Counted from the stretch's first letter, positions 38,146 to 49,329 are shown. The stretch is 64,000 nt of DNA from Deroplatys truncata (GCA_030765065.1 CM060975.1:104676094-104740093), one strand, 5' to 3'. Numbers and translations: made by a program. Notes: a model not told the origin generated them from the sequence alone.

Positions 38146-38305
38146 CTAATTCACGACTCCTAAAATAGTGCTTTACACAATATCGACAAAGGCAGGAACA
38201 ACAAGCACAGCTGACAACTGCAATCACAATAATAATCCCGGCGAAGAACTCTTGGAACACAACGAAATGCTGCGATTGGTGGTAAAACTCCTCCACGGTC
38301 GTCAT
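38146..38305 (-). CDS. First coding exon, Cys-rich single-pass membrane protein (paralog 2)
   Basis: The ATG at 38305 gives 53 codons plus one base before the donor G|GTAAGTC. About 20 polar residues (MTTVEEFYHQSQHF) precede a transmembrane segment at about residues 21-44 that turns Cys-rich (VVSCACCSCLCRYC), then KHYFRSREL and the split Gly. Its VVSC-CC-C core matches paralog 1. The frame stays open upstream with another ATG at 38365, but the upstream DNA is homologous to non-coding flank of paralog 4, where that frame stops, so I prefer the inner start. The family is unknown. Confidence 0.7.
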
Positions 38306-38500
38306 GATCAACTGACCGAGCCTGTTTTCACTACCGCCCGTTTTAAAGCATCTGCATCGTACCATTAGTTGAGTCACGGAATTTCCTCGTACGGATACGC
38401 CATAAGGAAAACTGCTTGGATGCGCATCGACCCAGTTTGATGAACCTGATGCAGAACTGGGATGTGAATGTATCAACAACTGGAATAGGTTTACATTACC
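38306..38500 (-). promoter_or_regulatory. Conserved 5' flank of paralog 2, shared with paralog 4
   Basis: Blocks shared with 59300-59420 are 'actgaccgagcctgttttc', 'gtcacggaatttcctc', 'cataaggaaaa' and 'tgtatcaacaa', in the same order and spacing. On the minus strand 'ctcggtcagttga' contains TCAGT, the arthropod initiator consensus, and 'ctttaaaac' lies about 33 bases upstream of it, as a TATA box would. Initiation at TCAGT would leave only about 8 bases of leader, so the real start site may be further upstream. Confidence 0.45.
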
Positions 38501-38639
38501 GATTTGATGTAGCTGGTTTAGTGTTTAGGCAAACGAAGGCCTGACCTTGCCCGTATGTACAGCATCTCTTGCTCCTTCTGAAGCAGGAAAATACAGCATT
38601 CTTACCTGTGCTGCTGTCTCCAATGTTATAGAGAAACCT

Positions 38640-40320
38640 GATGCGTTACACTGTCTTTCTCTGCCACTACCATTTATTTTTATTAACTTCTACAAACTAT
38701 TCTTACGAAAATTTATTTTCATATTCTTTCCCTTTCATATTAGTTGAGATAAACCTATTCAGAAATAGTTTCATTACAGGTTTCGTTGTAGGTACAAGGG
38801 GGATAGAGGATACCGAATCAATAGTATATGTTTAAGAGCCGGGCCGCTATGTGCTAACCTAGAATTTCGTACTCGTCCCATGACATCGCGAGAAACAATT
38901 GAATCACGACAGCACTTTTAAAAAGTGGTGAAGTATTGAAACATCCATACCAATTACAACGGATTTCTCAGAAATGGCTAATCCCACAACAACAACAAAA
39001 ATCTGATGTGTTACACTCACATGACTTTCTCTACTCTTGTACAAACTATTTTTACAAACGCTTATTCTCCATATGCTTCATGTTAATCGAGATGTTAATC
39101 TTATTGCTAATTTTCTTGTAGCTGCAAGGGGAATATGGTAGGCTTTAAGCGACAGTCAAATCTTTTAAGAGCTGGTTGCTATGCGGAGCATTCCATTCTC
39201 TTTGCATGTCCAGGACATAAAAAATGAATAACGAATTTGAGAAAAAGTATATAAGTATTGGAAAATTTAAGGGGATAACAAGGAATATCTCGAAAATGGT
39301 TCACTCAACAAAAAAAATGTATATGACATAAATTGTGTATTTTAACGCGATCTACATTTTTTGTGCAGTAAAATTTTGTCTATCTGGTATGGTTTACCAG
39401 TTATGCAAAAGTCGTTCACAATGAAGAATACTTTTGGAGACATTCCCAGAAAATTCGAGATATACATTTCATTTGTCATGAAAATATCTTAAACATATGA
39501 TATTTTAATCAAAATCGTTAGAACCGTTTTTGAGAAAATTAAAATTTTCGAAAAATGTTCCATGTAAAGGGTAACCTGGGGTGAGAGGTTTTTCTTGAAA
39601 ACCTTCGTGTCGCATCTCTGGAAGATACTGAACCTAAATACCAAGTTTGGTGTTTATCCGACTGTTCGTTTCTGAGTTATGCTGTTCACAGACACACACA
39701 CGGACATGTTTCCAAAAATGCTTTTTTTTGGATTCAGGGAATCTCAAAACATGTATTTCCGGTGAAATCTCGGTATCGAATTTTTGGGTGGAATACAATA
39801 CTTTCCCTACTTACTATACGTAGTAGAGAAAGTAAAAAGTTGTTTGAAATATCTAGTTGTGTGCTTTAAAGGATATTTACATTTATTTGTCTATCTTACG
39901 GCTTACAGTATTACAGTACGGCTTGAGTATTACAAAATTATATACAGTTTCTTCCGACTGAAGAACTCTTCACAGGCAATTTCCAGGAAACTTAATATAA
40001 TCTTATTTATCATGTAAATACCTTAAATATATGGTATTTTAATTAAACTCGTTAGCGCCATTTATGAAAAAATCGAAAATTTAGACAAATCTTCCATGTA
40101 AAGGGTAGTTTTGGATAGGGGAATTTTCTTGAAAATCTTAGTGTATCGCCTTTTTGGAAGATGTTGAACGTAAACACCAAGTTTGGTATTTATCGACATT
40201 TCGTTTTGGGGTATGTTGTTTCAGACGCGCGCGGAGCTTTTTCTAAAAACATTTTCTTTATTCAGTGGACCTCAAAGCATACATCTACGGTGAAATCTCG
40301 ATATCAAATTTTTGCAATAT
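38640..40320 (+). mobile_element. HINE-like repeat, old copy split by a young copy
   Basis: The old copy runs from 38640 ('atgcgttacactgtctttct') to 39001 and resumes at 39839 ('gttgtttgaaatatc'), ending near 40320 with 'gtgaaatctcgatatcaaat'. The break falls inside an A-run at the position where 4647-5780 reads 'aacatcacaaaaaattgtat'. The two halves are clearly more diverged than the inserted copy. Confidence 0.85.
39002..39838 (+). mobile_element. HINE-like repeat, young, full length (reference copy)
   Basis: The 837 bases start 'tctgatgtgttacactc' and end 'agtagagaaagtaaaaa', with insertion into another family member defining both ends. Subterminal inverted repeats are 'ctttctctact' (39024) and 'agtagagaaag' (39821). 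A palindromic 'ctatacgtag' lies just before the 3' repeat, and a short CA tract sits in the middle. This layout matches Helentron-associated elements such as Drosophila DINE-1. No protein is encoded. Confidence 0.88.
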
Positions 40321-40415
40321 CGATTCATGTAAAACCAAATAAACGATTTAACAACTAAGACATACCAAAACGAAAGAGAATCGAATCTGCTTATAACGGT
40401 AGGACACACATGAAA

Positions 40416-40645
40416 TGGGTTCAAACCCGGCGGAGGGCGATGGATTTTTTCGGGCGTAAAAATCGTTAGCACGGCTTCCTTCGGAAGGGAAGTAAAGCCG
40501 GTGGTCCGGTGTCGTAGATTTACGGCACGTAAAAGAACCTCAAGCCTGATAAAGAGGCCTCTGAGCAAAATTACAGGTGTTTCACGCCCAATATAGAATG
40601 GGACGCTAAGAACCATAGTAGTTAAAGAGCGTCCATAAATAAAAA
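40416..40645 (+). mobile_element. tRNA-headed SINE, family A, 5' truncated
   Basis: It begins at the B box ('gggttcaaacccggcggagg') and continues with the full family body to 'gcgtccataaataaa'. The tail is A-rich. Confidence 0.88.
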
Positions 40646-40711
40646 AAACAAAAAAAAAACACATGCAATACCAATGTGAAGATATTTTAATAACCTTCTT
40701 ATCTTATCTTC

Positions 40712-41258
40712 TGTTATGGAGGGGACTCGGGACTGATCCAGAGTGGATACTGTACCTAACCCTACGAGGAGGGGTCCCCGGGAGGAAGGATGAGACGAGA
40801 GGAGACCCTGGGCGGCCAGATCCAGGAGCGATGGCACAGCAATGACACGGTCCCTAAGTTACAGATATAGACACCCCGGCAGACGGGCAGGCAGACCGGA
40901 GACCCCGCCCTACACAGAGCGGGGTACAACGCCCCTCAAAGGGGGTTTGAATACCCTGGCAGCCAGCGAAAGCCGAGGAACAGAGAGTAATAAACAGCAG
41001 TCTTTTCCCCTGCCACGCTACACCGAACACTATCGCCGACACTTCCAACCCTGTAAAGAGACCAACGAGAAAAAGGATGAAGTGAAAAGAATGGAACGAA
41101 ATGTAGGAATCGGAGGCTGAAAGAAAAAACCACTCCAGCATTCGCCTGACCCAGTAAACCCCCCGTAAAAACCCATGGGTCAGAGTGGGCGGTCGTCGGG
41201 GATCGATCCGAATGCGGGCCACAGACGTTACCGCCTGAACCATCCCGCTCGGTTTAAT
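40712..41258 (-). mobile_element. Long tRNA-headed SINE, family D, copy 1
   Basis: It is collinear with 43850-44400 over about 540 bases, including 'ggaggggactcgggactgat', 'cccgggaggaaggatgag', 'ccctgccacgct' and 'cactccagcattc'. The minus-strand head ('accgagcgggatggttcagg', then 'ggatcgatccccg') is tRNA-like. It is GC-rich. Open frames on both strands are by-products. Confidence 0.8.
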
Positions 41259-43035
41259 AACCCTCATGTAAGAAAGTTTTGCTTTATTCCCTTTGTGTGT
41301 TGTAATCAAGTTTGTTAGCAGGGTATGCTAAACAATTGTATAAAGAAAAGAACATTGTAGATGAAAGAACAAGGTAGATAACATTAGAAATCTATTAACC
41401 TATATTTTATAATAAACAACTGATAATATTATTTTTCTCGATGATCGCAGACTATATGTATTTTCAAAAGAGATTAACTTGGTGGCCTGGGAGTGTGGAA
41501 TCTTTATATTCACCCACTTCACTCCAAATCTCGATGTATATGTAAAGGTTTTCTGAATTGTATGAAAATATGTAGATTTTCCATTACTAAATATTTAAAG
41601 CCTACTGCGATTATCTAAAAGATTACTCCGTTGATTCACCGCCAAAGAATAGTTATACGCTATGCAACATTGAGGCAGTATTTTTAACACTTAAATGAAT
41701 TCGATTAAATTATATAATATAAAATATAATAACAGCCCACCTTTAAGCAAAGTGTGTATAATATAATATATAAAATGCATGTAACAGTCATTGTATTAAT
41801 GTTTATATTATTATGTACATGTTCAATAATGTTATGTGAATGTATTGTGTAATTTAATAATGTAGGAGCTGTGAGAATAATAGGTCAAAAATTGCTAACA
41901 ATGAGGTAACCTTGAGGCAATAATGAATTAGAAAGTTTAATAATACTACTAGTAATTCTTGGAGCAACAATAATGTAACTTTTTTAGACAGTTTATAAAT
42001 AGCCAATCAACAACCAGAAAAACCTGAAAGTTAAATAAAAGCATTCTATTGGAGTAGGATTAGCCAATCAGAAACTGAAATGGAGCAAAATTTACAAATT
42101 CAGAAGTTAGTTGCTAGCAGACAGCGTTCCTAACCGTCCTCGAGAAGTTTAATACGTATTCAGTGTGAGACAAAAAATAGTTTACGTGTTAAAAAGTGCA
42201 AGTAATTAATAATTAATCTCACAACTCTCTATATCAGTGAAGTGTTATTTAAATCGTGTCAAGAATGAATAAATGGAGTGAAGTAAAAATTATAATCTGT
42301 GTAAGTCTGCATTCTTAGCCGCACCACTCTCTGCAAAGAAACTCATGTCTCTAACAATAATACTGACGCAACCGAGGCAAACATAAATATATAATATTTA
42401 AAGAAACAGTCAAATTACAAAGTTAATATTTTTTAACTTGGGGCGAAGGCTACCGGAAACCTTTTACCATACGTGCGGTTGCAACTACTTCAAGTTCGGC
42501 TCCCCAACAGTTGAAATACAATACAACACCTACTTAAAATTGGCTTTCCATACGTGAAGCAAAAATCTACTTCAACATTGAAAATGCTGTACCGGGGGGA
42601 GGTTAAGGAGATCAGGAAATTGGTATTCACTATATTGTTTTATTATTATTAATATTCTCGCGATATATTTGGCGTGATTACCAAAACATATATTTCGTCT
42701 GTTATTAGGAACAGCCGGGCCTTTATGAAATTACAATTATAAAGGGGTAAAGGAGGGACTCACATAAAAACTCTCTAGATCACTATACATTAATTTCATA
42801 AAGGAATTATTGTACTCAATTAAATCGCCATTCGAGTTTAAAAGGCCACCCGTGCAATGTCGGGTAAGCCGGCTTGTTTGTATATATATTTAATTTGTAG
42901 TAAACGATAAAATCTGTCTACATTCACAAATAAATAATAATTAATGGTAATTAAAATATAATTGAATATCCCCACATGTTCGTGTAAACTAAGGATAGAT
43001 ATTTCAGTTTTATCTCACTCATAATTTAATTTAAT
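41259..43035. other. AT-rich; contains an LTR-like segment, no gene
   Basis: Apart from the LTR-like segment at 41861-42358, no exon or recognisable element was seen. Confidence 0.4.
41861..42358 (+). mobile_element. Possible solo LTR
   Basis: It starts 'tgtaggagctgtgag' and ends 'catgtctctaaca' (TG...CA). It carries two 'gccaatca' CCAAT motifs, a TATA-like 'tttataaata' (41992), an initiator-like 'attcagtgtgag' (42159) and an 'aatgaataaa' polyadenylation-like motif (42263). No target duplication is evident and there is no second copy, so this could be a host promoter or chance. Confidence 0.25.
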
Positions 43036-43039
43036 CCCG

Positions 43040-43345
43040 TAGCGCTACAGCCCATGAAGGGCCTTGGCCTGCCAACCCGATGCCGATCTCACGCCCACGT
43101 ACTCACATCAGAGGTGGGCAATTGTCCAACCGGTACGGGAGATAATGTGGTCAGCATCACGCATCTGTGCCAGAATGTTGGCCTCCGTGGCCGGGATCGT
43201 AGCCTATCGCAGCTCGTCACTTTCTCCGCGATGCCATCGCGGTCGCGATACCCGGGACTTAAAATCCGCACCCCCATAGGTGGGAACGAACCTGGGGCAT
43301 TCCGTGACCGGTAGCCTGAGCTACACGCTCTAGTCCCACAGTGCC
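43040..43345 (-). mobile_element. tRNA-headed SINE, family F, copy 2
   Basis: Its pair is 18375-18688. On the minus strand the head reads 'gtagctcaggctaccggtca' (A-box region) followed by 'caggttcgttcccacc' (B box). The other end is 'gtagcgctacagcccatg'. Confidence 0.75.
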
Positions 43346-43849
43346 ACGGCACAGGACTTATTTCATGCAGAGCGTTTTAAAATGCTTTCTAACAAAAATG
43401 AAATATATCCCGAAGCTTTATTACATTGTGAATATAAACATGTTTTGCAGTAAAACACAAAAAGATAGAGGAAAATCCATTCATAGTTTTGTTTAGCATA
43501 ATTTTGTCTCTAACTAAAAAATTACTATATGTAGGCCAATATTTGAACAAGAAGTTCATAAAATATCTGAAATGCGGAGGAAACAAATCTAAATACTTCG
43601 ATTCCTAGTATTAACAGTTTACCTTGCCTTTAATAGGTGGGTGTTAAAACAGTTGATCGGAACAAAACAGGGGCGTCTAACTTTCTGAGCATATTGATAG
43701 CTTTTCATAGCATTACAATTTGATAAAAAGGATAAATCGTACATGTTCACAAAAATAAAATAAACGCTGTTCACCAAAAGCTCCCCTTAAGCCATCCAAA
43801 ATAAAAGGACTGTTCAGAGAGTAATTTGTTATTTATCTTTTATTTTCCT
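43346..43849. other. AT-rich, no gene recognised
   Basis: No exon, RNA gene or element end was identified. Confidence 0.45.
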
Positions 43850-44400
43850 GAACGGGGGAGACTCGGCACCGATCCAAAGGGGATATTGTATCTACGCCCC
43901 ACGATGCGGCGCCCCCGGGAGGAAGGATGAGGCGAGAGGAGACACCGGGCGGCTGGATCCAGGAGCGACGGTACATTAATGACAGGGTCCCTAGTTTCCA
44001 GAAGTGGACACCCCGGTAAACGGATAGGCAAACCGGGAACCCTACCCCACTCAGAGGAGGTCAAATACCCCTCAAGGGGATTCGGATACCCTGAAAGCCA
44101 GCCGAAAGCCGAGAGACGCAGAGAGTTCACAGAGGGCATCCTTTCCCCTGCCACGCTGCACCGAATCACCATCGCGGACACTTCCAACCCTGAAAGAGAT
44201 CAACGGGATGATGGATGAATGGAACGAAATAGTGGGACAGGAAATTCGGGGGCTGATAGAAATCACTCCAGCATTCTCCTGACGACACGGAAAATCCCCC
44301 GAAAAAAATGGGTCAAAGCGAGCGGTCGTCGGGGATCAAATGTGCGCGATTTTCCGAATGCGAGTCACAGACGTAGCCGCCTGAGCCATCCCGCTCGGTA
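43850..44400 (-). mobile_element. Long tRNA-headed SINE, family D, copy 2
   Basis: It is collinear with 40712-41258, including the terminal 'gcctgagccatcccgctcgg' that forms the minus-strand tRNA-like head. Differences are scattered substitutions and short indels. Confidence 0.8.
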
Positions 44401-44535
44401 TTGTTATCTATCACTTTAAAGTTTAATGAATGTGAATGGTAAAGAAATATTGTAAAAACTTATCGTAATAAATTTTTCAAGTGGAAGTATAAGGATTACT
44501 CCTGTTGAGAAACTATCATTTATTATTGTGCTGTG

Positions 44536-45230
44536 TGTCTAGTAAGTTTTGGGCAGCTGATTTGGAAAGGGGTTTGAGGAGAATAGGAATGGGGTCAGTA
44601 TGGCAAAGCTGAAACAAATGACAAAAACATATGGAAAGGTGTCAAAAGAGACATCAACCAACAGGAAATAGAATCGAATTGTAAAATTAAACCTTCTCTG
44701 AGTCTAGCAAATGAAATAAAATGAATTGAGGTAAAGGGACATATATACTTAACTTAGGAAGAAAGGAAAGATCAGGAATGGCATGGTTTAGGCTGGGAAG
44801 CTGGAGGGCACAGAAAATGACTGACGATTCTGGCAGGAGAATCTGCCCATTCTGTAATTTGCACGAGGACTGGGTACATATTTTAGCGGAATGTGCGCAG
44901 TGGGAGAACCAGCGAACAATTAAACTCAAAGAAAAATTCTAAGTCCGTCAAGAAAGAAACTGGCATGTTGGGAGCTACTGGCTGACCAGAGGAACTGGCA
45001 AAACATGGGCAATTTCTTGACTAAAGTGCGCGAAGCTAGGTCAAATTTGTTCAGTTAGACAAAGGTAAGTTATCTCTATTTTCCTTTTTCTTGTTCGTTT
45101 TTGTTTTGTTTTATTTTTCTGTTGTTTATTTTGTCACCATACCTTGTATCTTAAATATGAATGTACGGTCAATGGCCCATGCATGAAATACTTGTGTATT
45201 TGAAACCAATGAAGATACCTTATCTATCCA
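44536..45230 (+). mobile_element. Non-LTR retrotransposon, 3' fragment, copy 2
   Basis: It is closely similar to 21855-22560, starting at 'agtaagttttgggcagctga' and ending 'gaagataccttatctatcca'. Several small deletions relative to copy 1 break the frame. The CxxC-H-C motif is present (Cys codons near 44850-44893). Confidence 0.88.
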
Positions 45231-45382
45231 GAAAAACAATCGAAAGATATGAGGAAGAGCGAAAGTGTTTATCAAAAAAGAATCTTGTACTTGAGCTTCT
45301 TATTTTGTTTCTTGAGGAGTTTTGCTTGACATTTCTCAAATTGTTAAAAAATAAAGTTGTAGCAATAACTGTAACCAAACCT

Positions 45383-46830
45383 GACCGAGCGAGAGGGCTC
45401 CGGGGTAATCTGTAGCTTTACGTTTTGGAGTTCCCGGGTTTGATTCACGTCGAACCGACCACCCTGACCTTGAGATTTTTTTTTGTGGTTTTTCCAGGTC
45501 GGTAGGAGAATGTTGGCGTGGTTCTTCTTCTACAAGAATTTCCTGTCCGCATTATTTTCTTTCAGCTCTTTCATCTTCATATGATTCAGGGTTTTAGGAC
45601 TAGGCGACACTATTGGTGCATTATGGCGGGACAGTGGAGTTTGTCCCATTTCTCCCTGGCGCAACGAGCGAGGTGCCTCTGCGGTGTGGTTTGCATTCGG
45701 GAGGTCCCGGGTTCGATTTCCGTCGGCCACTCTGATCTTCGGTTTTTTCTGGATTCCCCAGGTCGATAGGCAAATGCTAGGGAGGTTCCTGTGCATAATT
45801 TCCTGTCCCCATCAGTTCCTTTCATCTGTTTCAGGGTTGTAGGACCAGGCGACGGAAGTTGGTTTGTTGCGGCAGGATGGTGGAATTGGTGCACTGGAAA
45901 GAATTCTCCCTGGCGTTTGGCGGACTGATAATCCTTTCCTTTCTGGGAGTATATTCATCTATTCCCGGGACCCCAGGTCGGAGTGGCTAACACACGGCTA
46001 GGCGGCAGGTCAGGATTGGTGTCATGTTGGAATCGAAAGGGCTCCCGTTCTTGCTAACGCACTTCGTCGTCCGGTTCTGGTCGACATTCGGGTCTGTCCT
46101 TAATCCTTTTGTCCCAGGGGGCCTGCTATGGCCTACGTGCGGTGCTGTCCTCCGTGGACTAGTGGTACCGTGCTAGCTTCTAGTTCCCAAGGTCGCGGGT
46201 TCAAACCCGGCGGAGGGCGATGGATTTTTTCGGGTGTAAAAATCCTTAGCACGGCTTCCTTCGGAAGGGAAGTAAAGCCGGTGGTCCCGTGTCGTAGATT
46301 TACAGCACGTAAAAGAATCTCAAGCCTGATAAAGAGGTCTCTGAGCAAAATTATCAGTCTTTCACGCCCAATATAGAATGGGACGCTAAGGGCCATAGTA
46401 GTTACAGAGCGTCCATAAATAAAACTCAATTTAAATTTAAATTTGCGGTGCTGTGCTTCAGTTACTGGAGAGCCCTCCGCTTGTCTCCTAACTGTTCCCC
46501 CTGGCGCTTGGATGGCGGGCCGGCCGGTTCCTCGTTCCCGTGATCCCCAGGTAGATGATGGCGCAGACACGCGCCGTCGTCAGGACTGGTGCCATTCTGG
46601 AATCGTTAAGGATCTCTTCCTTGCTAACGCACATCGTCGTCTGGGTCTGGTCGCCCTTCGGGGCTCCCCTTTATCTCTTCTTCCCAGGATTGACAAAATG
46701 CCTACAGTGGCCTATGAGCGATGCTTAGCTCCAGTGGCTTGGGACCCCCTCCGTCTGGCTAATCCTAATCTAAACTATCCCTACATTATGTGGGGTTTAA
46801 ATGGAGCGGGTAATATGAAAGATTAGCTAT
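45383..46830 (+). repeat. Array of related SINE-containing units, interrupted by a SINE
   Basis: Units begin at 'ctccctggcg' (45652 and 45906) and 'cccctggcgc' (46498), with an earlier partial unit from 45383. The first two carry the family E SINE body ('gttttttctggattcccc', 'gcaaatgctaggga'). The last two share a different inner block ('attggtgtcatgttggaatc' against 'actggtgccattctggaatc', then 'ttgctaacgca'). 'aggaccaggcgac' joins the earlier units. A family A SINE splits the third unit. Confidence 0.6.
46149..46444 (+). mobile_element. tRNA-headed SINE, family A, with exact target duplication
   Basis: The head is 'cctccgtggactagtggta', the B box 'gggttcaaacccggcgga', followed by the full body and an AT-rich tail. 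The 10-bp 'gcggtgctgt' is repeated exactly at 46139-46148 and 46445-46454, which fixes both ends and shows target-primed retroposition. Confidence 0.95.
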
Positions 46831-47426
46831 CACAGACAACTACTCTTTAAACAATCGGAAGATTAATTTCAGTTAGGTAACTTTTTTGCTAGATAAAATT
46901 AAATTTTGACACGTGCGTATTGGTTTACCGTTTTAACGTTTTTAATTCTCGTATATTATATCGGTTAAGTACACTTCGACAAAGTGATAACGAGGTTGGT
47001 AGTGTATTTTAATAATTATTCACAACAGTGAAGTGCTCCCAAATCTGCATTGTAGCATCAAAGGAGCATATTATAAGTGCAACTACGCAATATTACAGGT
47101 TGCTTGGTTGTGTAGCACAAAATGACTGAAGCTGCTTTGTCCGTGCGAAAAGCAATATTACAGGTGGTCTTTCCCCCTCACTTATAGTCGCCCCCTTATT
47201 TGTCTCGATGCCCCCCTAGAGTCCCCCAGTTTTAAAGTTTCGTGTCCGCTACTTCTAACCCTTCAAGTTTTTTTTCTCAGAGTTATGTGTGGATATTGCC
47301 TTACTGTGGATAAGATGAAACGCATTTTCAAAACGCCCGACTTGGAGGGCTAAGCTAGTACTGTTCTACTAGTTTTCAGGGTTCTGTTAGACTGGTCAAC
47401 TAGTCGTGTAACGATCTAGAGCGCTG
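46831..47426. other. No gene recognised
   Basis: No exon or element end was identified. Confidence 0.4.
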
Positions 47427-49329
47427 CAACTAGTTGATCAACTGTAACATTTCTGAGTCGTTTATATGCTGTGTCAGTGTCGAATATGTCGCTGAGCTCC
47501 TGCTTCTTGTCCTTATTAAAAAGAGAAGAGGTGGATTAAGAAGGTTTTGAAAACACCCCTTGTTAGTGCCTAGGCTAACTAAAGGGTGGACTACACACTT
47601 TCGACAACAGGGTTTGAAATTTATTCTAACAAGACAGAACAACCTTATTTTCTTCAACTTCATACATTAAGTCCTCGATATTTATCTCCTTTTCAACTAA
47701 TTGTATCAAATTCTTCAACTGTTCTTCTTGTTTCTTTGCAGTAGCTTTCTCCTTCTCTGCAAAAATTACGGTTTCCGCAATTTCCACAACAGTCCTTTAT
47801 AATTACATTCAATGAAGGGTATTTGAGTTGAACCTGGTTAAAATGGTCCTCATTATTTGCAGTCCCTTCTATATTGCCAATCGTATCTAATAAAACACTA
47901 CAAAATTATAATAACCATAAAACACCTCGTCACTGCGTTACACTCACATAAAAATGAAACTGATTTTATTTGTTTTGTATGCACAACCTGCGAGACTCGT
48001 GCGCGCCCAGTCAGTTGTACACAGAGCGCCAGAGAAAATCTTTGGCGGATTGTGTATCGTTTTCTGGGGTCTTTTGAGGCGTATTCTTCACCTTATCTGT
48101 CGCAGAGCGTGGTGGCTTGATAACACAGCGATAAGGGGGAAAAGAGGGAAGGTAGATGCCTTTGCTTTTTCTGGTATTATTGAAACCAAAACATGTTTAT
48201 TGTCTCAGAACCAGTCATGCCGTATACTAGCGAAATTACTCGTGGACGTATCTTGGGTATGTGGGAGGCTGGTCGCACTGTTACGGTAATTGCAACAGCA
48301 GTGCATAAAAGTGTTTTTATAGTAAATTATTAGATAAAAATATTCCAGAAAAGTGGGGAAGACGGTCTACACTCTACATTGTCGTCAGAAAGTGGTTACT
48401 CCCCGTAAAACATCCGCAGACGATGATATTCCTTTACTACATGCAAATTACTCTTTTGTTATAATTGAGTGATCAGTTTTAGAAACTAGAGATTAATATG
48501 TATATGTATATGTATATGGTTTACCGAATATGACATACATATTATGGCAATAAAATTGTTTTATATTTTTGTCTATAATCCCGTGATCAGCAATATGTTT
48601 GTAAAGGTATATTAATTAATTAATTTTAGTTTGAATTAGAGGGAAAACATCTGCTTTATTTATTTATTATTTAGTTATGTTTGCTTCTATGCAGCAACAA
48701 GCCTTGATATCACTGTAATAATACAGTTATGTTTACTTTTTGTTATAAAGTGCTGCCTTGCTATGTATTTAATGAATACTATTCAAGCTTTAATTTGCAC
48801 CCCCTGAAAATCTTCCCACACTGCACATTCTATATTTCGCTAACCTGGGCGCTCACCAAGCTTTTAACTTAGCTTTTAACCCTTTCAAAGGCGTGTCCTG
48901 CACTAGTCTACCAATCACAATAAGAGGTCTGTATGACAAACTGAATGCACTCACTCTATCTCTTTTCCTTTTAGCCAATACGATCGAGAGCGTAAACATT
49001 ATTTCGTTTTTACACCATTTTGTAACCTTTGTTGTGGTTACTGGTGCAACTAGTTAGCAGAAGGAGTGGCACACCTTGCACCGTGGCCTAAAGCAACCAA
49101 TGAAATGGCCATGGCTTCGCAAGGCCACGTACAACGAAAATAATGTGACATAAACGCGAGGTGCAGTGAGATATTCTTTGGTACTCTTTGTAATACTAGT
49201 TGTACCACTGTTCGCGCCTGGCTAACTTTTTCCATTTGTACAACCGATCGAACAAGGTTATTAGCTCCAATTTAATAATTTAATTCAATGCCCCAATACA
49301 CCGTCGTCAATCAGTTGATCAACTAGTTG
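47427..49329. mobile_element. Degraded DNA-transposon region bounded by an 18-bp inverted repeat
   Basis: 'caactagttgatcaactg' at 47427-47444 recurs as its reverse complement at 49312-49329. The motif is itself nearly palindromic, which weakens the inference of orientation. Inside, the minus strand at 47638-47800 reads as a charged, helix-prone peptide (EKEKATAKKQEEQLKNLIQL) like an accessory protein of a DNA transposon. The plus strand from 48217 has a Tc1-like helix-turn-helix start. This may be two different dead elements side by side. Confidence 0.4.
48217..48432 (+). pseudogene. Tc1-like transposase N-terminal fragment
   Basis: 'TRGRILGMWEAGRTVTVIAT' resembles the first helix-turn-helix of Tc1-type transposases. 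A stop follows, then 'FQKSGEDGLHSTLSSESGYS' matches the linker region before the catalytic core. No catalytic aspartates follow, so this is a short dead remnant. Confidence 0.5.

Noticed and set aside
38306..38479. Extended N-terminus for paralog 2 (upstream start)
   Set aside because: The furthest upstream start is not an ATG, and homologous DNA before paralog 4 is not open to its start, so this is more likely flank.
40842..41309. 92-151-residue open frames
   Set aside because: They fall in a family D SINE copy, and the second copy at 43850-44400 does not preserve the frames.
46133..46826. 127-145-residue open frames
   Set aside because: They cross a family A SINE and its repeat-array host; similar frames recur in other SINE copies.
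47954..48289. 111-residue plus-strand frame
   Set aside because: It overlaps the Tc1-like fragment in another frame and has no motif of its own.
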